From positions 37,656,151-37,720,150 of the forward strand of contig NC_054877.1 in the NCBI RefSeq assembly GCF_018320785.1: a stretch of DNA of 64,000 nt, read 5' to 3'. Positions 11,101 to 22,500 of the stretch are shown in pieces. The stretch comes from Cheilinus undulatus (lineage: Eukaryota > Chordata > Actinopteri > Labriformes > Labridae). The translations under genes were made by a program, and so were the position numbers. Each line of letters opens with the position of its first letter. Positions within the stretch are counted from its first letter, which is position 1. Below the pieces are notes generated by a model that did no database searches, was not told the origin of the DNA, and saw only the letters and a program-made list of their open reading frames with translations.

Positions 11101-13339
11101 CTGGAAAAAATATATTTTGGCAATAAAGGCTTTAACAATGTAAAAAAATAGAAATCAGGCTATGGAATGGCAGTGTTAACATATTTACCACATTAATCTT
11201 TAATGTATCACAACAGTGACACAAAGGCAGTTTAAAATACTGACTAATTAATTAATTGGAGCTTGAGAGGAAAAGAAAATGAATCGAAGTGCTTATGTAA
11301 GCGTGAGGTATAGTGTAGTTGTCACATCTAGAATATCCCTCTGCTCGCCCTCCTCTCCTCTTATATTTACCATATCAATCACAAGTTTGACTGAACTAAA
11401 ATTGTTTTATTCAATAAGGATAAATTCAAAGCTACTTTAATCCTGCTGATGTCTTGTTTCCATGGAAGTCTGAGAGGTGTCTCACTTTAAATGAAGCGAA
11501 CACAAGGAATTGTGGGTCATATTTCCTTACTCCTTTTGTAAAGGATGATCCAGAGTATCCAAAGAAGATGATAAAGTAGCAGTGAAGCTCATTTCATTTT
11601 CTCTTAAATCAATAAGCTGTCATCATGGCTGATACTTAAATTCTGTCTGGCTTTTTCATTCACTGAGAAACTTCCAAACCAAAAAAGACAATTTGAACGT
11701 AACCCAGAGTCGAGAAAACTACTAAAGACTGCATAACAATCTTTGGATGTATGTCTGCTTATAAGGCTCTCATAAGTTACAATAAGCTTGTTTAAGCAAC
11801 ATATAATTGATTATGACAGTACAAAATAAAGATAATACCAGAGAATATCTGTGTTACTTTTCAAAACACATTTCTAACCTGCATGTTAAATTGAAAAAAT
11901 CTTCACTTCCAATAAATGTGGTTTCCATTAACATACTTTTACTTCTGCTTCTACAAGGTAGTGATGATGGACAACCAGAGCATACTGCCTCCTATTCTTC
12001 AGGGAGCTTACTGAATAATGAACCAAATATGTATTTTTGCCCTGGGTGCTTTTATTGTGAAATGCTGCTTGACCTCAGGTTCCCCCGGCTCCATCGTGTA
12101 ATGCTGCTGGCCACTGGCTACGGATTTAGTTCACCAGCTGCTTTCAAGGAGCTTATTATTTTAGCCATCTAACTTTGTTTTTCCTTTGAGATGCTTTAGC
12201 TCCGAAACAATCAAACAGCCATTCACACCAACTACGTTTAAAGAAGAGTCTGCTTCATTATTGATGAGGCATAAAAATGTCCACAGGACAGTAGCTTCTT
12301 CCACAGCCACAGAGGGAACTTTAATGATGCACAGGAAGTGGAACATTCAGTTGGCAGAGCAAACAGCCTCTCTGATACAGCCAGTATTTATAGTTTCAAA
12401 TAAACAACTCTGTTTACTGCAGATACAGTTTTCTATTACAACCAACAATCCTAACCATTCTCTGAATTCTGACCCACCAACATGGACAGCTTTAATAGTG
12501 CATGCTCTAGTGACAACTGTATGCCTATTAATCAGGTGTTATTAGTATCAATAGCTGAATGTCAAACAGCAAAAAGAGTTCATTTCCACATTGTGCATAA
12601 TATAGCTTATCTCATAAAAATACATCTGCATTTAACAAGTGACACCCAATCACAGCCCCCACACATGCATCAGATTTACCTACAGCACCAAAAGCTGATC
12701 TCAGTGGAATAAGTTTTGGTTCAACTGGTTTGGCTGGCAACAAATGTGGATAAAAAATGAACAGATTTTGCTGCAACAACAAGAAACTGGGAGCTAATGC
12801 GTCATGGGTTAAGCCGGTCAATGCCAACTCAACAGACGCGTTCTGCAGTGTATGCTGTTGGGTGTTTTTGACAGGCTACAAAGGTTAGAATTTGCCAGAA
12901 AAGCAGCAAGATGCAATATTAGTGCACTTTCTTGTGACACTGACAAAAAAAACAAGACAGCTTGTGAAGCATTGTGTTTACCACATCTCATGTAGGTGCT
13001 CCAGAAAACTAATTAGAACCCAACTACAAATATGCTTGATATATGACTCGACATGTTAGGACTTTTCTCTGAATGGGTAAAGGAACAAAAGAGCGCTGTA
13101 TGCTGTTGAGAGAAGCCAGAAATATCAATGGAACAAGTGGACTTGGTGGGTGCGGCCTCTATTTATAGGATTTAAACCACCATTAAGTAAAAGTTACCTA
13201 AGGCTTTTTTCCGTGTGTCTCTAAGTTTACCTCTGACTTTCCTTAAAGAAGAAGAATAAAGACATGTTTCCCTAATTGCAGTCTCTTTTTTCTGACTTTT
13301 TCTCAGTTTTTCTAGAACCTGTTTGTAATAGTGTTGATT
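8104..13339. other. Intergenic, 5.2 kb, no gene seen
   Basis: Several 60-120-codon frames (for example 11807-12172, 12186-12545) lack recognisable domains and overlap frames on the other strand. No RNA gene found. Confidence 0.5.
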
Positions 13340-13800
13340 CACCGCTGGCCTAACTTGACACACCAGATGGATTTATTTCACACATCCTGCTGGAAAACCT
13401 TCCATATACAGCGTTTGGGAAAGGGCAGAGCCTTTGAAAAAAAAAAAAAAAAAAAAACTCTGAGGGTGATTGGATGAACGTTATGTCTGTCACATCTTGA
13501 TGGGCCAATTAGAGCAACAAAACACGTGAAGTTGTCGCTGATACCGAGCTGTGCGTGTGCAGTTACCGAGGAGTAAACTCCATAGAGAGCTGCATAACGT
13601 GAACCATGGCGACAGAAGATATGTCAGTACATGAATTTTTTCATTTTTGAAAAGAAAACAACTCACTGCTGTTCTTTGTTCTTTTAACGAAGAAATGTCG
13701 TCAAATTCTGATAAAACTGGCGATTTAGCAGAATCCACACTGTCTTTCACTACAATGGCACCGGCCTCTTGTTGCTGCTTGCTTATGTCATGACTCCTCC
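13340..13800 (-). repeat. Dispersed repeat family R1, inverted copy
   Basis: ATGTCTGTCACATCTTGATG then GGCCAATTAGAGC (13482-13514) is the reverse complement of the core at 16840-16870 and 26110-26150. The array AAAACTCTGAGG follows a 21-base A run (13437-13457). No ORF of note. Confidence 0.55.
13437..13457 (+). repeat. A21 homopolymer
   Basis: Twenty-one A within the R1 copy at 13340-13800. Confidence 0.9.
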
Positions 13801-14096
13801 GCACCTCACAGTACTGCCCTTTGTCACTGATTGGTCCTGTCACTTTCTAACTGGGCCCAAATGGTTCAGATGGGAGCGTTGGAGGATGGATTTGCTAGTG
13901 AGGTTACCGTTGGCCCATCTGGAACCCACCAAAGATCTCATTTGGGGCATGGGACCCTGTCTGCTCTGAAGTTGTCAAAATCAGATGTATACATTTGAAA
14001 AAAATCATGATTAGAAACAAAATGTATGATGGTAAATTAGGGCCAAACTAAAGATGAAAAAAAATGTGACTACTTTATGAGAAGAAAAGTCAAAAT

Positions 14097-14412
14097 TTTG
14101 GGACCCTCTGCCCATCTTTACTTCTGAAAGACTCTGCCTCTCTGAAATGCTCCTTTTATACCCAATCATGTTACCATGTAGTACCACTTACTTTTCCAGT
14201 TTTTTGTTTTCCCTTCCCTACTTTTTAAAGATGTGCTGCTGCCATTGTATAGAAAATGAGCAAATATTTTTCATGAAATGATAAAATGTCATATTTTCAA
14301 AATGTGATACGTTCTTTTGTGAATAAATACAGGTTTATGAGATTTACAACTCATTGCATTGTTTTTATTCACACTTTACACAGTGTCCCAACTTTTATGG
14401 AATTTGGATTGT
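14097..14412 (-). mobile_element. 5' terminal fragment of a Tc1-like family (same family as 43895-45214)
   Basis: On the minus strand it starts with AATTCCATAAAAGTTGGGAC and runs through the typical leader (ATGATTGGGTATAAAAGGAG near 14150) to AAAGATGGGCAGAGG, where it stops at about 14097. The same terminal motif occurs at 43905. Only the 5' non-coding part of the element is present. Confidence 0.65.
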
Positions 14413-16209
14413 GTAAAAAACATCTGTGATTTTCTCTTGCTTTACTTTGCTGATTCTTGTGATTAAATCTGTTAGATTTCTGTTAATTGGGGTCGTCTGG
14501 CCTTAGTTGTTTTAGTCTTCATGTTTTTTATGTCTGATTGTTGTTCTCAGGTATTACAGATAATAGAACAAGAGTTCTGGGAAACACCTTGAGATATTTT
14601 CCCAAAATACCTTTCTCTCATTATGCTACATGCACTGTAATATCCAAAAGAGTCGTTCCCAGAAGAATTTCCTGCAGGTCGTTCCTTCTCTTCAAAACCG
14701 GACTAAAGAGCTCTTTGAATTAAACAGATGAGCGCAGCAGCAGATGAGGGGATGCTGAGGGAGAGAGGAACAAGCTGTAAATCTCACTGTGATGTTCAAA
14801 TAAAGTACAGAACTCTGTGAAAGACCAGGATCAGAGGGAATGTGAGGTTCAAAAGAATTTAAATATTTATTTGATAGAAACAGGAGCTCCTTTATGAGAG
14901 GAACTTCAGTATGCAAATAGAGATCGTAGGAAGGATCCAGTGGAAATGAAAGCACAAAGACACTGGAGGACTGAACAGAGAGAACAAAAGATTGATGGAA
15001 AGGAGAGTCTTTTATAGACCTAATAAAACATCAGCTAATTACTCTCTATTAACTCACCAGCAGACCAGCTCACAGGGCTGCAGGGCAAAGGCCAACACTC
15101 TTTAGGAAAAGGACACTCATAGAGGGGATTTATGTGTTAAAACGTACCTGTAGGCATAATTCAGCTGTAAACTCAATGTGTCCTGCTTCTACAGAGCCAC
15201 ATCTGAGGGCGTATTGTGCGTTCACGAAGGTGTCCTCTCATTGACACAGACGGAAATGAATCCTCACTTGTTCAAAACAAGCCGCCTCATTGTCCTTATG
15301 GATGCGAGATATCTGACGACGATTTTCTGCTTTAAGGATGCCAGCTTTTAAAGGATTTAAAGATGAAGGGGGAACTCTCCTCACATTACTATTTCAGGCA
15401 AAGTGCTCCCATAAAAACCCTGCAACAGTCCTGTAAAAAAAAAAAGAGAGACCCTCTCTGCTTTGTATTTTCTGTTTATTGGGACATCTTTCACTGCCAG
15501 AGAGGAGCGCTACAAGTCTGCAACTAATGCAAGGAAGAAGGGAACGTAACTTTGAGTGATTTCATGGGTGGATGACAGGGCTTCTTTTAAAGTTAAAGGC
15601 CATGACCTCATCTGATCACAAAGTCTCAATAATGCTGAGTAAGAAACTGGAAACACATAACCTAAAAATGAGTGCATCATTTAAAAGAGTGATAACGTGA
15701 CGTCACTTCTTACACAACATCAAAGGTTATTGGGACAGGAAGGCGTCCCTACTTTTTTGTCATTGCATAAAAGAATACAAAGAAACTTTGTTTAGCAGAA
15801 ACAGAAGCAAGACAAAACCAGGCTAAAGAATCTACACAGTGTGAAACCAACTTTCCTTTTTACAACTTTATACCGGCTACAAGGAGTTCAGGACAGAAGT
15901 AAAAATGGCCATTACTTTCATGTTTTTTCAGTACCATCTGCTTTAAACAATACAATGTTTGTAATTTTTACATTCAAAAGTATCGCAAGTCCCAAAATGT
16001 TGAAGAAAAAAAAAAAACATTTACTCATTTTGATTTCAACCAAAAGAATGGAGAGAGAGAGAGAGAGAGAGAGACGGCGTGCAGCTATGTGAGCGAGTGC
16101 CAGATTCCTGTTGCCAAAGCAGACTGGTGATAGGGAACAAGATGTTGTTTCCTGATTGTTACACAGCAGTTAGGCTCTATAAAGAAGTTAGAAACACATC
16201 AAAGCCACT
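14413..16209. other. Intergenic, no gene seen
   Basis: Apart from the GA repeat at 16051, nothing identifiable. Confidence 0.5.
16051..16074 (+). repeat. (GA)12 microsatellite
   Basis: Twelve uninterrupted GA units. Confidence 0.95.
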
Positions 16210-16985
16210 GCAGAGACATGAGGGAAGATTCAGGACTTTGTTTGCTTGATGCCGATGGCGTAACCGTACAAAGCAGATGGCTTTGCTGAACTCCATCTCT
16301 GTCATCAGGCAAATCCAACTTGAAAAGCTCCAATCTGCAACTTTGGGCCAAAACAAACACTGTTCAGACTAGTCAGCGTTTTTCAAGAAGAACAAGGTGG
16401 TAGCTATGGGTGAGGTTTAGTTGGACTCCAAGCCGTTTGCAATGGCTGCCTCCAGTGCTGTGATTAGCTCCGATTTAGCTTTAGTGCAGTGTGAATTTGA
16501 CCAGAACTTGATTGTGCTCCTGCATAAAAGAAAAACAACACTAAAAGCTTTTAATGATTGGAAAGATATTTTCACTAGTTTGTGAGAGTTATGGGGGGAA
16601 AGGGTTAGTTGTGTGAGTGGTTGTGTACAATGGCTGCTAGAGGAGTGATTAGCTCAGACTTAGCCACAGCAGCAGTGTCAGGTTACACTGAACATTTCTT
16701 TTAAAACAAACGTCTCGACCTGCTCTGGCATCAATTTTATTCACAGAGAAGCTCCACCATTAACAATCTATGGCAGCGGTAGCCTGTCAGCTCAAGCGGA
16801 GGGAATGCATTTGACATCATTTTGTCTTGTCGCTCTGATTGGCCCATCATGAATGTGACAGACAGAATGTTCCTCCAATCACCTTCCGAGATTTTTCGAA
16901 GTCCTTCCCTGTCCAAAACACATTCTATGGGAGCTTTCCCAGATGAATGTGAAATATATTCATACAATATTTAAAATACTCCTTC
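16210..16985 (+). repeat. Dispersed repeat family R1, long copy
   Basis: 16276-16715 parallels 51535-51925 (shared: CAATGGCTGCCTCCAGTG, GATTAGCTC, TGTGTGAGTGG, ACTGAACATTTCTTT). 16735-16985 parallels 26030-26250 (shared: TTGTCTTGTCGCTCTGATTG, TATGGGAGCTTT). So this copy links the two halves of the family. Confidence 0.6.
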
Positions 16986-17105
16986 TGTCGTGGCATGTTA
17001 CTGGTGGGTGGTAGCATACCTCTCTCTGCCCACTGTGTGCCTCTCTGTTCAACATGCCATTTACCAAATAAGTAAATAGTGAATAATTACATATTTTATA
17101 TCAGG

Positions 17106-17145
17106 GGTGGGCAACAGGTGGCCCCTTGGCCACCTGTTGCCCACC
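17106..17145. repeat. Perfect 18-bp-stem hairpin at a hAT-like end
   Basis: 17106-17123 and 17128-17145 are exact reverse complements with the 4-base loop CCTT. The flank TATATCAGGGGTGGGCAAC is a hAT/Charlie-type terminus, so the hairpin lies at or in a transposon end. Confidence 0.7.
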
Positions 17146-18063
17146 ACTTCACTCAATACGGCCCCCAAAGACATTTTCAAACACCAATAATATATAAACT
17201 TTAAAAAGACAGGACAAAATTTACCAAGAAAACATGAAACACAAAAATATTCCATAGTCTTTCACTAACAATTTATGGTAAGTTCTTTTATTTAGTGGTT
17301 TTTATTTGATTAAAACTTGTTTCCAATTTTTTAATTAAAAAAAAAATCTTATTGTATTTTATTTTTAATTAATTTTTTTAAGAAAATGTATTTATTTATT
17401 TTAATAGAAATTAAATTATTAACTTATGCATTTATTTAATTTTGTATTTAATTGTTTATTTTATTTTCATTTTAAAAATTTTTGTTTGTTTTATTAATTT
17501 GGATCGATTTTTTTTTCATTTCTTTGGTTCATTTTCTTTTCTCTATTTGAGTAGATTTTATTGACGTCTTCTTTTCTGTTTATATGCATTACTGAATGAT
17601 TACCACTTCATTTAAAAAGCAGCTTGAAATTTATTTAATTCTGTGTTTTTTATTAAATTTACTTTCATTCCAAGTACTTAGTCATTTTTTTGGTGTTTTT
17701 GTTAATACTGCGTGGACTTGTCACCGAGGTATTACCATACCTAAAACTTCAGTCCTTCAAACACACTTTAAAGTGTAAGGAATGATGATGAATAAAGAAA
17801 AGACTTTAGCTACAGTAGGTCTGTCGGTCTAGTCTAAAACTCCACTAACTTCTATGTTCATACAGTCAATATTTACAGCTGATAAAGGCAGATTTTAACA
17901 TCCTAAAAACAGGGTTCATTGAGTGTTCAGTGTCATGTAAATTGGGAATCTAACCAGTTGGGGGTTGCAGACAAGTTCATCTTGGGTGGAATGAACCTTT
18001 ATGAACAGGAAAAATGATGGAGATGATATCTGACATCATGTGTGCTCAGTAGACTATCATGAC

Positions 18064-21000
18064 ATCGGCACCTTCCTACAATAATGGTCTAAGTCATTTT
18101 TTGACAATTTTTTTTTTGCCTCAATCAGCTCTTTATGATGCTGGCCACTTCTGGTAAAATCACCAACATCCTCCATTGAACGAACATGTGACTTTACCCT
18201 TTTTGTATAATGGCCTAAGTCAGGAGTGTGAAGCCTGTTTTATGCTTGACCCATCCGCGAGGTTGTGAGTGTCCGAGCATCGAATGTGACGTGAAATATT
18301 AAGACATGCTCCTTCGTGGGGGTCCCATGTGGCCAATTTTCGTCTGGCAGTGCACATCCCCGAAATCTTTACAGACCCGGCAGATGTCAAAATGGCATTA
18401 AACACGCTACAGACGTGATTCTTGAAGACACTAGCTTTTGAGAGAATATCAGTTTGCGGGGAAGAAGAAGACGGCGCTAGGTAAAAATGCACCAGACGTT
18501 TCCACATCATGATTCCGCAACAGTTTTTGTCCGTGTGGCTTTATAACCGAGTCTTTACTTTGGCTGTTTTACAGGCTTTACAAGATGGCAGCTGCTTCAA
18601 AAAGAAAGACATTCTACCTAGCTAGTGAAACTGTAGGACTCTTTCCCTATTGGTAAGTAATAAGCTTTGCTTTATTATAGGCTAGGCTATAATTTTGCAG
18701 TTATTTAGTCTTTTTAATCAGCAAAATAGCTCTATGAAGCTAGCAGTTACTGATAATTAGCAAAGAGGGAAGAGGCTCCAGATTCTGTGGCTGCAATGAT
18801 TTTTTTTTCAAAAGTATCACACATTTGGGACCATATCATTGGTAATTTAATAAACTAAAACTAAAAATGCTCTGAAATTTGTGAATTACTCCAGACGTCA
18901 GTGTTTAGTGTGGTACATTTATACGAGATAACTGAAGTCTGTTATGTTCTCAAATTTAAAGACATTTCTGAAGGAAAACATGAAGGTGCTGCATGGCTGC
19001 AGCGATTAAAATACACAGTGTATTTTTATTTTTGAAGTTCATACAAAAGTGCAGTGTTGTGCACATTGTATTCTGCAGAAGACGTTTCCTTCATGTGTCC
19101 TATACAGACTGTTAACCAGAGTTTATGATAGACAACAGAAAGTGTTTTTCCCTCTCTCTATTTACATTTTGATATATTTTAGATCTGTAGAAAGCTGTCC
19201 ATGACTCATGACATGAGTGAAAAATCTCCTTTAACTTCCATTACCCACCAAGGTCATGTACGTCACCTGTGTGCACTTGCAGCTGATCAGACAGAGAAGA
19301 AAAGAGATGATCAAGCATCCCTCCTTTAATGTATGAGAAAGGGAGACATCTGATGTTAAACGTGAATATCTCCTGATATTTTTAACTACAGAGAATAGCC
19401 TTTATGTATCAAAACTTTGTTAATCTCCTACACAGCCTCTAGGATTTTTTCAATAATAAAAAGGAGGTAAAAAGCCGCATGGACTATAAAAAACACATTT
19501 ACCCCCCTAAAACAGAGATGCCAATTCCTACAAGATTAGTATTACCTGTGGACTTTTTGCACTGAAATATGGTTGGTAATTTGCTCTGGATATTTTACTC
19601 CTCAAATTACTGACATGGTCGATTTTGCACAGGATTAAAAACACAGACGTCCTCCATGATTATTACAAATTACCAGAAGTCCCTAGGTAATTCTAGTCCC
19701 ATACGAATAGGGTTTAAGACCTGCTGGATCTTTGATGACTTAAACTCTGATTGATGAGAACAGTTTCTCATCAAGGAGACGTAAACAAGACTAAAATGCA
19801 ATTTAGTTTTCATCTTGTGGTCAAAATCCATGATATTTCTCCTCTGAAAACACATCTCAGTGCATCTGTAGTTCTTCTGCCTCTTAGCTGTAGACAGCAG
19901 GGATCCATTATGACAGAGCACAGGACACAATGGTATGGTTTGGTACCAGATAGGTACCAAATCTCAAAGGGTTAAAATGTTTTTCCTTCTTGGTCAGAAA
20001 TGATCTAAACTATTCTTTGATCAGGAACCATCCAATGAAAATTACAATGAGACCGTCATTAAAGAGATGGAGCAGCATAACTCTGTCTCCTGAGTCTCTG
20101 TGTGCTCCACTAAGGCCCCATCCACATAGAAGTGAATTCAGTAGTATACGCAAAAGTTTTTTGTTGTATCGGCGTTTCATCCACACAGAAACGGAATTAT
20201 TTTCATCTCCGTGTGGATGGCTATCCGCATCTTTCTTGAAACGCATCACACACAGTGTAGTTCCCTTAAGGCGCCTGTGCTGGTCCGGCCAAAACAACAA
20301 TAATGGCGGACTACATGGTTGTGTTTGTGCTGCAGAAGCTACTGAGCTTGTTATGGCTTTTACAACAAAATCGGATGCTCCTTTACCACCACCGCGAAAC
20401 GCACACACCATATGTTCTTAAATCCAACGCGGAGAACAACCGGGAGGGCAACTAGAAGAAAGTTTGTGGCAGTTTTCTGTGATGTTCTTCTTCTCTTTTG
20501 GTGCATTTCCATGGCAGCAATACAGCACCACGTACAGGCTTGGCATATGCGCTACAGCGTTTTCAGTCATTTTCAGTTGTTCCATGCTTACGCTTATTTC
20601 CTGAAACGATCCCCTCTTTACAGAAAACTTTTTCAAAACGAAACGGCAATATATCGTTTTCGTCTCCGTGTGGACAGGCCCTAACATTCTTAAATGTTTG
20701 GTTTTTACCCTTCCTCATGGTCTGTCAAAGTAGTGGGGAAAAAGAAGTATATTGATTTTCCTATGTCACTTATTCCAGCAGTAATTTAGCTTAAGTCTGG
20801 TTGAAATCGCCTAAGTGACAAAGGCCTGTTCATAGTTTGGCCTAAGTCATTTAATTCTCTTATTTTACAAAACTGGCCAACTGCATTATTTGTATGTCTC
20901 CCTGCTTCTGTCTAGCCACGGAATGTAATGAAGTTGAATATTCCTTTGTGACAGGTTGTGAATTTTACTATGACTAGATTAAATAAATAAATGTAAATAA

Positions 21001-21130
21001 AATTTAATGTCAATGGTCATCTGTTGTCATGGTTAAAAAATATCATTTACTCTAGATTTGATTCTATTTTTTCTGTCTCCTGAGAATCTTGAAAATATGA
21101 CTTCAGCCATTATTGTAGGAAGATGTCGAT
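18064..21130. repeat. Long inverted-repeat pair, 3.07 kb apart
   Basis: 18064-18103 matches the reverse complement of 21091-21130 at about 33 of 40 positions, centred on TCCTACAATAATGG. The motif TGGCCTAAGTCA or close variants recurs inside both ends (18087, 18213, 20836, inverted near 21105), as subterminal repeats do in hAT-type elements. The MITE 20112-20682 would then be nested inside. No transposase found between. Confidence 0.4.
20112..20682. mobile_element. MITE with AGGCCC/GGCCCT ends
   Basis: AAGGCCCCATCCACATAGAA (20112) is mirrored by TCTCCGTGTGGACAGGCCCT (to 20682). Inner copies of CATCTCCGTGTGGATGG and AACGAAACGGCAATATATCG add further internal symmetry. The two overlapping ORFs here on opposite strands come from this symmetry. 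Superfamily not determined; no clear target duplication. Confidence 0.55.
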
Positions 21131-21195
21131 ATGTAATATTGTGATATGTCATTGTGCTAAACACTGCCAAGCTGAAAATAAATGTAATTTCCTTC

Positions 21196-21197
<2 letters not shown>

Positions 21198-21229
<32 letters not shown>
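21198..21229 (+). repeat. T32 homopolymer
   Basis: Thirty-two consecutive T, next to the right arm of the 18064/21130 repeat pair. The length is likely to be polymorphic or misread. Confidence 0.9.
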
Positions 21230-21230
<1 letters not shown>

Positions 21231-21889
21231 TTTGCTGCAGTCATTTTGAAGTTTGTTTCACATTAGTGGATTTGTGGTGTAGTCAGTCAATTCCCTGTCC
21301 CTCCAAGTCTTTATAGTACCCTCTTTCTATTTGGATTTTGGTGAGGGGGTTTCTAAATTTTCATGTGATGACTTTTATTCTTGATTCATAAAAGAGGAAA
21401 TTTCACTCTTTGTCAGAGACCACAGTCAGTCTGTCATGTAGGGCTGCAGTGTTCGGCACTCGCTGCCTCAGGGGACTTGAACCTGAGCCAGAGGACTGAC
21501 TTTGTGCTCAAACAGCCCCCAACATCAGAGGCATGATAGTGTGATCACTGTGCCATCACATGGCATGTAGGAAATTTCACAGTTTCTAACATGACTATAG
21601 CTGCAAGCAGGAGAAAAAAGAGAGGGGAAACATGTAACGACTAATTATGTTGTTGGACATCAAAAAAAAAAAAAGCTGTAGAGTTTTGATTAAAGTTGGA
21701 TCATAGAAAAAAAATGTTTGGAATTACCCTTTAAGAAGAGAAAAGAATATAAAATGTTTATCCGTGTTGGTGGATTTTCCATACAAAGTTTGGTATTTAG
21801 TCTTCTCTTTGTCATGTTCAGTATTGGGGACTTTTATTTTGAAGGTGGATTTGCAACTTACCAGTGTATACTTGATTTTAAGAGACACA

Positions 21890-22090
21890 GATTTAACCCA
21901 ATTCTGCTATCAATACTGGGGGGGGCTTTGTCTGCTCTGAGGCTGCCAAAATTAAATTTGCAAATATTGACTAAATCTCCAATAAAGCAGTTATTAAGTA
22001 GTTTATACAAAGGTCTTCTGATAAGAAAGACCGGGGGGTCCAAGGAAAAATGGCTGGGAAACACTGGGTTAAATGATTCAACACAGTCCG
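21890..22090. repeat. hAT-like terminus fragment
   Basis: TGGCTGGGAAACACTGGGTT (22050) is the inverted form of a CAGTGTTTCCCAGCC-type terminus seen in fish hAT elements, preceded by CCGGGGGGTCCAAGG. No partner end was located. Confidence 0.35.
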
Positions 22091-22413
22091 AATAGAAGCT
22101 GAGCACCCCTGAAGGTCTGATCCTAAAATTGCTCTTGGAGTGCTGAAGGGATTGCTTGTTTTTTGTAGATCAACCCAGAGGTTAGCATTGTGTGGTTTCC
22201 TTGGACCAAAAGCCAATGTTGTCTTTTTCCATGCGTTCTTGCAAAACTGCTGAAAATAAGGGGTGGTGAAATAAAATTTTTGGAAACTTCAACTTTTTTC
22301 TATCAAGATCATCCTCACAAATGAACATTACTTTCATTACTTTTGTAATGTAAACACTGTGAAAGTGAAAAGCTAAAGTTGGGCTATGAAAGCACTACAT
22401 CACAGTAAACTGA

Positions 22414-22500
22414 CTTCAACTTTAATCTTGAAATTGTGTTTCAACTTTATTCTCGAAATTTCAACTTTCTTCTCGTCATTTCGACTTTAGTCTCGACTTG
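22414..22500 (+). repeat. 20-bp minisatellite (TTCAACTTTATTCTCGAAAT type)
   Basis: Units start at 22414, 22440, 22460 and 22480; the last three are exactly 20 bases long and share TTCRACTTTNNTCTCG. About four imperfect copies. Confidence 0.6.

Noticed and set aside
19990..20687. Overlapping 130-143-codon ORFs on both strands
   Set aside because: They lie in or across the MITE 20112-20682 and mirror each other because of its inverted ends.
21718..22095. 125-codon plus-strand ORF
   Set aside because: Its second half runs through a hAT-like terminus; no known domain.
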